Notes under the pieces: model-generated
Databases searched by the model: none
What the model was told of the DNA's origin: nothing
What the model saw: the letters and a program-made list of their open reading frames with translations, nothing else
DNA from: Candidatus Peregrinibacteria bacterium
Lineage (GTDB): Bacteria > Patescibacteriota > Gracilibacteria > UBA1369 > LOWO2-01-FULL-3
DNA length: 64,000 bases
Direction: 5' to 3'
Assembly: GCA_026395515.1 (NCBI GenBank)
Contig: JAPLYN010000003.1
Coordinates: forward strand, 1-64,000
Position numbers and translations under genes: made by a program
Shown: positions 17,338 to 25,423 of the stretch, one piece after another
Numbering within the stretch: the stretch's first letter is position 1
Layout: the number at the start of each line of letters is the position of its first letter

Positions 17338-19032
17338 CTATGACTGATAGCTCATATAACACTCCTCACAGTAAATTTTTTCACTCCTATCTGGTGAATA
17401 AGTAGTTTGGATATTTTTTTGACAATTTTGACAATTGCGCTGCCAAAATTTACGAGGATTACGTTGTTTAAAACGCTCTAAATGGCGCTGTTCATAATGA
17501 AAATGAGGTAGTGGTATTTTTTGTTGGCGATAGAATTTCAATTCTTGCGGAATTATTTTGAAAACTTTTTTAGTGATTGGACATTCAATGGCAACTTCTA
17601 ATACTTCGTCTTTTACATCTTTTATATTGTCCGGTAGATCGGTTGCCTTGATAATGTTTTTTACGCCAGGCTGAGGGGCTTCATAATCTTCCCATTTATA
17701 TCCTTTGTTGACTGCTTCTTCTTTTGTTAGAGGGTAGTAAAGTTGGGCAGTAGTTTTATTATAACCAAAAAGAGATTGGGCAGGAGAAAAATATTCTCCC
17801 CATTCTTGGGTTTTTATCATTTGCTCAAGAATCTTTGGCACCAATTTTTCATATTCTTCCTTCGTGTATTGTTTATTTAAAATACAATATTCTTTGTGAT
17901 GCATACTAGTGCAGCCAAAACAGTTTTTGGAGACCTCCATGTACCAACAATAGATTAGATTTGAGCAGTTGATAGTACCTTCATTTGTAAAAAGCAGATG
18001 GTAACTATTGCCACCAGAAATGATGCATTCGTAGGATTCACTTAGGTTTGTTCCGTATTGATAGATATCGTAGTTGTTCTTCGCGCCTAAGACAGTTTGA
18101 TAACAAAATTTCACATCTTCGTTATCCTCACAATCAAAACTGTGTTTGGCGTTTTTACAGTTTACAAGATAATCACCAAAACAATTTTCGGTGTTATGAC
18201 CGTGAAATTCTTTAAAAATATAACCACTTGCAGCCTGCTTAAGCTGATCTTTATATACTTGATATTGCTTATATGAACCTAGGTCAATTTTAGCTATTTC
18301 CCTATCATATTCTTCTTTGGAAAGGTTTTTATTTTTAAAACAATATTCTTGGTTTCGAAGCCCTATGCAAAGAAAACAATTTTTGCAGCCAATACAATCC
18401 TTCAAAAAACTACTGCTGGAGCAATTTACGCAATCCTGTGAACCCTTAAGTCCGTAGCATTTGTGAACATCCACGCAATCATAACAAAGTTCACAATGCA
18501 GATTATAGAAACCATCTACACAACAGATATTATGCTTGAAACCGTAGCCATAATAACAGTCTTCGCAGAAGTCGGCATGGCTTATTAAATAACTATTTTT
18601 TGATGATCCAGCATAGTGCATATAGTCAGAATTCACGTTTATTCCATCTATACTTAAGGCTTGAGTTGGGCAGTTGCGCTTTAATTCATAAACTTGTTCG
18701 AAAAATGAGCGAGAAAAATCAAAATCCTTTCCATAAGCACAGGGATCCCAATCATTGCTATGCCAACATTCGCGACAATAAATGCCCTGTTTGGGATTGG
18801 GTGGGAATTGAGTCAGAGTACTTTTATGACAAAGATCGCACTGCGTACGATAAAGATTTTGTTCGTTACAAGAGGCTAGACGACGTTGTTGGCGACAATC
18901 CGGACAAAGAGTGGGCTCTGGAATCTGAATTTTTTGATTATTAAAAGTTGGTGAAACTTGCTTATAAAAAGCTATATCTTCATTTGTAACTTCAAACTGA
19001 TGAGTACAGTTTTTACAGGTTTTTTGTGACAA
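17338..19032 (-). CDS. Large Cys-rich CxxC-repeat protein flanked by zinc ribbons (CPR-type, function unknown)
   Basis: Dozens of CxxC/YDCVDV motifs; N-terminal CKNC...CPDC ribbon and C-terminal CQNC...CEEC ribbon. Confidence 0.8.
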   Translation of the reverse strand: MSQKTCKNCTHQFEVTNEDIAFYKQVSPTFNNQKIQIPEPTLCPDCRQQRRLASCNEQNLYRTQCDLCHKSTLTQFPPNPKQGIYCRECWHSNDWDPCAYGKDFDFSRSFFEQVYELKRNCPTQALSIDGINVNSDYMHYAGSSKNSYLISHADFCEDCYYGYGFKHNICCVDGFYNLHCELCYDCVDVHKCYGLKGSQDCVNCSSSSFLKDCIGCKNCFLCIGLRNQEYCFKNKNLSKEEYDREIAKIDLGSYKQYQVYKDQLKQAASGYIFKEFHGHNTENCFGDYLVNCKNAKHSFDCEDNEDVKFCYQTVLGAKNNYDIYQYGTNLSESYECIISGGNSYHLLFTNEGTINCSNLIYCWYMEVSKNCFGCTSMHHKEYCILNKQYTKEEYEKLVPKILEQMIKTQEWGEYFSPAQSLFGYNKTTAQLYYPLTKEEAVNKGYKWEDYEAPQPGVKNIIKATDLPDNIKDVKDEVLEVAIECPITKKVFKIIPQELKFYRQQKIPLPHFHYEQRHLERFKQRNPRKFWQRNCQNCQKNIQTTYSPDRSEKIYCEECYMSYQS

Positions 19033-19151
19033 GTGATTGGTATTATATGAATTGGTGGAGAGTATAGCTAAAATTATTAAAAAATAGAAGATCCGGAGTT
19101 TTTTACTAATTTCCGATTGTCTTTTTTTGGCTTCCCCTATACATTATTCGC

Positions 19152-20015
19152 ATGTTATTAGCTAAGGATTGGAAAGATTTTGAATTACTAGATATCAGCG
19201 CAGGAGATAAACTCGAGCGTTGGGGGAATTTTGTGCTACAAAGACCTGATCCTCAAGTGATCTGGCCGGAGAAAGGCAATGCCAAACTTTGGGAGAAAGC
19301 TGATGCTATTTATCACCGTAGTGAATCTGGTGGTGGCAAATGGGAATTCAAAAAACAATTACCGGAAAGATGGACAGTTTCTTATAAAAATTTGAAGTTC
19401 TACGTGAAGACGATGGGATTCAAGCATACTGGACTTTTCCCTGAACAAGCGGTGAATTGGGACTTCATGATGGATAAAATTAAGGCAGCAAAACGCCCTA
19501 TAAATGTTTTGAATCTTTTTGCTTACACTGGAGCAGCATCTGTAGCCTGCGCTTCTGCAGGAGCATCTGTATGCCACGTGGATGCGGCAAAAGAAATAGT
19601 AAAACGTGCCAAAGAAAACTTGGAATTATCAGGACTTGCGGATAAGCCTGTGCGTTTTATTACTGATGATGTAATTAAATTTGTGAAACGTGAAATTCGT
19701 CGCGGAAGAAAATATGATGGAATAGTAATGGATCCCCCATCGTTTGGTCGTGGTCCGAATGGAGAGTTATGGAAATTGGAAAATCAGCTTTATGGTCTAA
19801 TTGAATTATGTGCGCAAGTTCTTTCCGACAAACCAATCTTCTTTTTAATCAATTCTTACACTACCGGCTTTGCACCTGGAATTTTGGAAAATCTAATCAA
19901 ATTAAAGGTAAGCAGCAAGTACGGTGGAAAAGTAACTTCCGATGCGCTTGGTATACCGGTTACTTCTTCAAATTTAGTACTACCTTGCGGAATAGTGGCA
20001 AGATGGGAGTCTTAA
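19152..20015 (+). CDS. Class I SAM-dependent rRNA methyltransferase (RlmI-like)
   Basis: VLNLFAYTGAASVACASAGASVCHVDAAKEIVKRAKENLELSG ... DGIVMDPPSFGRGPNGELW. Confidence 0.88.
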   Translation: MLLAKDWKDFELLDISAGDKLERWGNFVLQRPDPQVIWPEKGNAKLWEKADAIYHRSESGGGKWEFKKQLPERWTVSYKNLKFYVKTMGFKHTGLFPEQAVNWDFMMDKIKAAKRPINVLNLFAYTGAASVACASAGASVCHVDAAKEIVKRAKENLELSGLADKPVRFITDDVIKFVKREIRRGRKYDGIVMDPPSFGRGPNGELWKLENQLYGLIELCAQVLSDKPIFFLINSYTTGFAPGILENLIKLKVSSKYGGKVTSDALGIPVTSSNLVLPCGIVARWES

Positions 20016-20554
20016 AGTTTGTGATGTTTTCGTAAATTCTTCACGAGATAATATCCGGAGAAAATTGCGAAAAATAAATTGAGCCAGAAAAACATCCAGC
20101 TCATTTCGAGGTAGCTAAATAATGCGATGAGGGCACTTCCTACTGTAAGCGCTACATCTCTTCTTATTGTGCCATTATCAAAAGCATAACCCATTCCAAT
20201 TGCGGCGAGTCCAAGAATAAAACAAACGGTGTTATATCCTTCAAAAAGAGTGAGAGACCAAATAATTAATCCAAGTCCACTCACTGAAATTACTGCGGTA
20301 TCAATGCGATCGTCTACATGAAGCATCATAAGAATGCTAGAAATTACCACTAGCACTTCCAAAAAAACAAAAAATATTGCTCCCCCATTTTGATAACCAA
20401 GAATTGAATAAAGTAGCATCACTAAACCTCCAATCGCAAATAGCCAATTCTTCACGGACTTAGCAGGATGTTTAGGATCGCCAATATTTGTCCAAGCCGC
20501 ACCTGTGACTAAAATTAAAGAACCAATTAGGCCAGTATAAAAAATAATATCCAT
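20012..20554 (-). CDS. Multi-pass membrane protein, hypothetical
   Basis: 180-aa ORF with about six hydrophobic segments. Confidence 0.6.
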   Translation of the reverse strand: MDIIFYTGLIGSLILVTGAAWTNIGDPKHPAKSVKNWLFAIGGLVMLLYSILGYQNGGAIFFVFLEVLVVISSILMMLHVDDRIDTAVISVSGLGLIIWSLTLFEGYNTVCFILGLAAIGMGYAFDNGTIRRDVALTVGSALIALFSYLEMSWMFFWLNLFFAIFSGYYLVKNLRKHHKL

Positions 20555-20622
20555 GGGAAATATTTAGGGATGAAGTGCTTTGAGTATAAGTCTTATTCTT
20601 ACTTTTTGGAATTGTCGTCGAT

Positions 20623-20964
20623 TTAGTTTGGATTTTGCTTTCTTGATTTAGTAGTCAAAAGACTAACTTTTAAAGTGATCAGTTCTGGTTCAGTGAATTT
20701 TACACCTCTAGCTGATAGACGAACTACTAAGTGATCAAATCTTTCTTGAGAATCAAGAACTCCCCATACTTCTGGATTTTCTTCGTAGAATCTAAAATAT
20801 TCTTTTCTTGCCTCATCAATTCTGTTAAATAAATCATTGGGAACGTCTTCAACGGTTCTTTCTCCTGTATAAGTAGATGATATACCAACACGCATTCCTG
20901 TTTCTTCAGGATGGAGAATACTAACTTTCGTTTCATTGTCTTGTTTTGAATCTTTCTCTGCCAT
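20623..20964 (-). CDS. Hypothetical protein
   Basis: 113-aa ORF; upstream TTGAGA-17-TATAAT (minus strand, ~21000-21030). Confidence 0.55.
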   Translation of the reverse strand: MAEKDSKQDNETKVSILHPEETGMRVGISSTYTGERTVEDVPNDLFNRIDEARKEYFRFYEENPEVWGVLDSQERFDHLVVRLSARGVKFTEPELITLKVSLLTTKSRKQNPN

Positions 20965-21113
20965 TTTTGTTTTTATTTTCTTTTTTCTATCTGGACATTA
21001 TAACATAATTTTATTTTTCTCTCAATACCTTTTCCCACACTAAGCTTATACGAATATTTACATTTGGACCCTATAGAGTACATTTAAAAATGTTACTTTT
21101 TTAATCTAAAAAT

Positions 21114-22316
21114 ATGAGCACGGTTTTAATCATCGGTGCGGGTGGTGTAGGTGGAGTTGTAGCACATAAGTGTGCGCAAAATATGGATGTATTCACCAAG
21201 ATTGTGATGGCAAGTCGTACTCTTTCTAAAGTACAAAAAATTGCCGAGGAAATTGGCGGAAATAAAGTAGAGCCAATGCAAGTTGATGCTGATAATGTTC
21301 CGGAATTAGTAGCTTTGATTAAAAAAGTTCAACCAGCGTTAGTTATAAATGTGGCTTTGCCATACCAAGATTTGCACATTATGGATGCGTGTCTTGAGGC
21401 TGGAGTTCATTATATGGATACTGCAAATTATGAACCGCCTGATGTGGCAAAATTTGAATATAAATGGCAGTGGGCTTACCAAGATAAATTTAAAGAGAAA
21501 GGTTTAATGGCTTTGCTTGGCTCAGGATTTGACCCAGGTGTGACAAATGTTTTCTGCGCTTATGCTCAGAAATATCTTTTCGATGAAATTGAAACTGTAG
21601 ATATTCTCGATGCGAATGGTGGTGATCATGGTCATCCTTTTGCAACAAACTTCAATCCTGAAATTAATATTCGTGAAGTAACTGCTAAAGGTCGTTACTA
21701 TGAAAATGGCGAATGGAAAGAGACAGAGCCACTTTCAGTTCACCAGACTTTTAATTTTGAAGGTATTGGCGATAAAGAAATGTATGTGATGTATCACGAA
21801 GAAATGGAATCACTTTCAAAGAATATCAAGGGAGTGAAGAAAATGAGATTTTTCATGACTTTTGGTCAACAATATCTTACTCATTTGAAAGTTCTTGAAA
21901 ATGTAGGAATGACAAGAATTGATCCTGTAATGTACGAAGGTCATCCAGTAATTCCACTTCAATTTCTGAAGGCGGTGTTGCCAGATCCAGCATCTCTAGG
22001 CCCTACAACTAAAGGAAAAACAAACATTGGTTGTATTTTTAAAGGTAAAAAAGATGGCGTAGAAAAACGCATTTATATTTACAATATTTGTGATCACGAA
22101 GAATGCTACAAAGAGGTAAAGAGCCAGGCAATTTCTTATACAACTGGTGTGCCAGCAATGATTGGTGCCAAAATGATTCTTACAGGTGCATGGAAAGGCA
22201 CTGGAGTATTCAATATGGAACAATTCGACGCAAAACCATTCATGGATGAATTAAATTTGCGTGGATTACCTTGGGTGGTAAAAGAGCTAAAACCAGATGA
22301 GTGCGTAGTTGCTTAA
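21114..22316 (+). CDS. Saccharopine dehydrogenase family protein, likely carboxynorspermidine synthase
   Basis: VLIIGAGGVGGVVAHKCAQN Rossmann; GLMALLGSGFDPGVTNVFCAYAQKYLFDEIETVDILDANGGDHG; adjacent to NspC. Confidence 0.88.
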   Translation: MSTVLIIGAGGVGGVVAHKCAQNMDVFTKIVMASRTLSKVQKIAEEIGGNKVEPMQVDADNVPELVALIKKVQPALVINVALPYQDLHIMDACLEAGVHYMDTANYEPPDVAKFEYKWQWAYQDKFKEKGLMALLGSGFDPGVTNVFCAYAQKYLFDEIETVDILDANGGDHGHPFATNFNPEINIREVTAKGRYYENGEWKETEPLSVHQTFNFEGIGDKEMYVMYHEEMESLSKNIKGVKKMRFFMTFGQQYLTHLKVLENVGMTRIDPVMYEGHPVIPLQFLKAVLPDPASLGPTTKGKTNIGCIFKGKKDGVEKRIYIYNICDHEECYKEVKSQAISYTTGVPAMIGAKMILTGAWKGTGVFNMEQFDAKPFMDELNLRGLPWVVKELKPDECVVA

Positions 22317-22327
22317 TATTTTCTCAA

Positions 22328-23566
22328 ATGAAAAGAAGACCTGCCTCAACTTTGGATCCAAAGAAGATTAAATCTGCTGCTTTTGTTATTGAAGAGGACC
22401 TCTTAAGGCATAATTTAGAAAGGCTTAAATACATAAAAGATCAGGCTGGTTGCAAGATGTTTCAGGCGTTGAAAACTTGGGCTACTTGGCCACTTTTCAG
22501 CATTACGAAAAAATATTTGGATGGCACTGAAGTGAGCTCCTTGAATGAAGCAAAACTTGGGTATGAAAAGTTTAATCATTCAGTGCATATGTTCGCTCCG
22601 GCTTACAAAGAAGAGGAGTTTAACGAAATCTTGAAATATTGTTCTACAATTATTTTTAATTCTTTTTCTCAATGGAAAAAGTATAAACCAGCGGTTACTA
22701 AATTCGTCAAAAAAACTGGGCTTAAACGTGAATGTGGACTACGAATAAATCCTGAATATACAGGCAAAGATGAACATGGTGGTTTGTGGAGTCCTTGTGC
22801 ACCTGGTTCAAGATTAGGAATTAGAATTAGTGAATTCAAAGAGGCTCTAAAGGCTGATCCTAAAGCCCTTGATGGCATTAGTGGTTTTCATTTTCATATT
22901 TTCTTCGACAAAACATTTGAAGACTTGAAAGAGGGTCTCAAGGCAGTTGAAGATAAGTTTGGTGAATATTTTGCTGGAAGAAAATGGATTAATTTTGGTG
23001 GTGGCCAAAAAATGACCGATGATGATTATGACGTGGAAGGTTTGATAAAATTGGTGAAAAATTTTCAGCAAAAATATAATGTCACCGTACATATGGAGCC
23101 AGGTGCCGTGATAGTGAAATGTGCGGGTGTCTTAGTATCCAGCGTTTTGGATGTAGTAGAAAGAGATGATGTCCCATATAAAATCGCTATCTTGGATATG
23201 TCCTTTAATGCACATACTCCAGATTTCCTTCTCAGCACAGATTTAGATATGCCGGTAACAGGGGCTACAATTACTAGAGATGAATCTAGTATCAAAAAGA
23301 ATTCTAATACCTACCAATTAGCCGGTGGGACATGTGTAACGGGCGATAAACTTCTTGGGCAGTATCATACATTTAAAACACCTCTCAAAGCTGGCGACAA
23401 AGTGCTGATGGAGGATGGCATACAGTACAATCTCGTACAGTGTACGATGTTCAATGGCGTGCAGCATCCAGACATCGTCCTCTGGAAAAAGAACTCAAAA
23501 GGAAAATACGGACCAAAAATGATCCGTACTTTCAATTATCAAGATTTTAAAAATAGAATGGGCTAA
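22328..23566 (+). CDS. nspC: Carboxynorspermidine/carboxyspermidine decarboxylase
   Basis: AFVIEEDLLRHNLERLKYIKDQAGCKMFQALKTWATW..., HFHIFFDK, NFGGGQKMTDDDYD, MEPGAVIV; PLP fold III decarboxylase; start revised to ATG 22328. Confidence 0.88.
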   Translation: MKRRPASTLDPKKIKSAAFVIEEDLLRHNLERLKYIKDQAGCKMFQALKTWATWPLFSITKKYLDGTEVSSLNEAKLGYEKFNHSVHMFAPAYKEEEFNEILKYCSTIIFNSFSQWKKYKPAVTKFVKKTGLKRECGLRINPEYTGKDEHGGLWSPCAPGSRLGIRISEFKEALKADPKALDGISGFHFHIFFDKTFEDLKEGLKAVEDKFGEYFAGRKWINFGGGQKMTDDDYDVEGLIKLVKNFQQKYNVTVHMEPGAVIVKCAGVLVSSVLDVVERDDVPYKIAILDMSFNAHTPDFLLSTDLDMPVTGATITRDESSIKKNSNTYQLAGGTCVTGDKLLGQYHTFKTPLKAGDKVLMEDGIQYNLVQCTMFNGVQHPDIVLWKKNSKGKYGPKMIRTFNYQDFKNRMG

Positions 23567-24306
23567 TTGCCTACGAATTTCAAAGTGACAAGGTCGATGT
23601 ATCCTATTTTATTTGCTGTAGGATACTTATTGTCATAACAATCTATTCTATTTGGAATATTGCTGACATAAGAAGTTAAAAGCTCTATATCGTGTTCCTT
23701 GTCTCCAAGAATTTTATCTTGTTGGAAAGAGCATGCAAATAACTTTTTCTCTTCTGGGCTGGCTTTGCTATTAATTAAGTTTAAAGTTTTTGAACTTTTA
23801 GAACTGGATAATTCCATTCTTTCATCACAATCGAAGTTGCCATTACAAACTTGCATAACATAGGCGAAATCTTTTGTTTTTGGTTGGAAAACAAATAATG
23901 AGAAAAATGATCCTGGAGCATCGGCATATCTATACCAAATAGCAGAGTCATTTCCCTGCAAATAGATGGGATCTTGGTCTAAATAAAGGCTTGAACCAGC
24001 GATTAATGTTTTTTCTTCGAAAGGAGCAATAGTAGAAATTGTCTTAATAGTGCTTTCTTCATTGAACAAAATAAAATTCTGGTCTTTAAACTCATAAGCG
24101 TGATAATTGGTTTCTTTGCCGCAAAGATCCAATAATTGTCCAAATTTTGCGTCTTTAACTAAAGGAGGATTTTCCTTACTGCAAGTTCCTTCAACTTTTG
24201 CTGAAACTGTTTTTTCTGCGGTTTTAACTTCTGCAATTGGCTTATTACAGGCAACAATTGCAAGACTTGTTAATAATAACAAACTAACGAGAGCAGATTT
24301 TTTCAT
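23563..24306 (-). CDS. Lipoprotein, hypothetical
   Basis: MKKSALVSLLLLTSLAIVAC lipobox. Confidence 0.7.
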   Translation of the reverse strand: MKKSALVSLLLLTSLAIVACNKPIAEVKTAEKTVSAKVEGTCSKENPPLVKDAKFGQLLDLCGKETNYHAYEFKDQNFILFNEESTIKTISTIAPFEEKTLIAGSSLYLDQDPIYLQGNDSAIWYRYADAPGSFFSLFVFQPKTKDFAYVMQVCNGNFDCDERMELSSSKSSKTLNLINSKASPEEKKLFACSFQQDKILGDKEHDIELLTSYVSNIPNRIDCYDNKYPTANKIGYIDLVTLKFVGN

Positions 24307-24367
24307 AATTATAAATTATATATTACACCTACAATAACACCGGAAGCCTAAAAGGTTGCGGTTTAAA

Positions 24368-24460
24368 TGGCGGAGAGGGAGAGATTCGAACTCTCGCTAG
24401 AGGTTGCCCCCTACTACAGGATTAGCAATCCCGCCCCTTCAGCCTCTTGGGTACCTCTCC
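24368..24460 (-). tRNA. tRNA-Ser (anticodon GCT), encoded CCA
   Basis: GGAGAGGTACCCAAGAGGCTGAAGGGGCGGGATTGCTAATCCTGTAG...GTTCGAATCTCTCCCTCTCCGCCA; CGGGA-TTGCTAA-TCCTG anticodon arm, long variable arm. Confidence 0.93.
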
Positions 24461-24684
24461 TTGATTTGTAAGCTCCGGCTTCACTCGGACTGGCAGAGCC
24501 AGCCTCGTTTCGCCTTCGCGCTCGCGCCGTGCGCTCGCAGTGAGTAAATCGTCCTCGCAATTTGCTTGAACGTATCCTTGCACCTTCTCCTCATATGGCT
24601 TGGCTGTTACCATACTTGTCAAAAGCGTAGACACTATAGGAAAAACCCTATTTAAAGTCTAGGCAATTTTAGTTTATCCAATAT

Positions 24685-25251
24685 TTAGGAAATAGCCCTA
24701 CTTAATTCTGCTAGTCCAATCTTATTTTCAGCAGAACACGGAATCATTTCGTGATCTCCAATGGCTTGTTTTATCTTAGCTAGCTGCTTAGTCCTTTCAG
24801 CATTTTTGAGCTTATCCACCTTATTGGCAACAATAATCACATCCTTATCATATTCTTCCAAAGTTTTAAGCATTTCCAAATCGTTTACTGTAGCACCAAC
24901 ATTAGCATCAATAATAAGTACAACTTTCTTCTGTTTATAATTTGATTCCCATAAATACCATCTGATAAGAGCACGAATATTATCCTGACCTTCTCTAGAA
25001 AGCTTAGCAAAACCATATCCCGGCAAATCCACTAAATAAAAAGATCTGTTAATCAAAAAAAGATTCAACTGTTGAGTACGACCAGGAGTGGAACTAGTAC
25101 GAGCCAAACCCTTCTTATTCGTCAAAGCATTGATAACACTAGATTTACCTACATTTGAACGCCCAATAAAACAAATCTGAGGTTTCCCATCAGATAAAAG
25201 CTCATCTTCTTGAACTATTCCCTTTATAAACTCGGCGGATCTAATATTCAT
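24685..25251 (-). CDS. engB: Ribosome biogenesis GTPase YihA/YsxC/EngB
   Basis: CFIGRSNVGKSSVINALTNKKGLARTSSTPGRTQQLNLF, LVDLPGYGFAK, ANKVDKL. Confidence 0.95.
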   Translation of the reverse strand: MNIRSAEFIKGIVQEDELLSDGKPQICFIGRSNVGKSSVINALTNKKGLARTSSTPGRTQQLNLFLINRSFYLVDLPGYGFAKLSREGQDNIRALIRWYLWESNYKQKKVVLIIDANVGATVNDLEMLKTLEEYDKDVIIVANKVDKLKNAERTKQLAKIKQAIGDHEMIPCSAENKIGLAELSRAIS

Positions 25252-25309
25252 ATATGTGCATTGTACACGAAAAATACAGGTTATACGAGTGATATATCCT
25301 GTAAAACAC

Positions 25310-25400
25310 TGGCGGAGAGAGAGGGATTCGAACCCCCGAGAGCCTTTCGACCCTAATAGTTTTCAAGACTATCGCCTTCAACCACTCGGCCATCTCTCCC
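25310..25400 (-). tRNA. tRNA-Ser (anticodon TGA), encoded CCA
   Basis: GGGAGAGATGGCCGAGTGGTTGAAGGCGATAGTCTTGAAAACTATTAGGG...GTTCGAATCCCTCTCTCTCCGCCA. Confidence 0.94.
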
Positions 25401-25423
25401 GATTTGTAAGCCCGCCCAATATA

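Noticed and set aside
24422-24634. 70-aa minus-strand ORF
   Set aside because: Its 3' part reads through tRNA-Ser(GCT).
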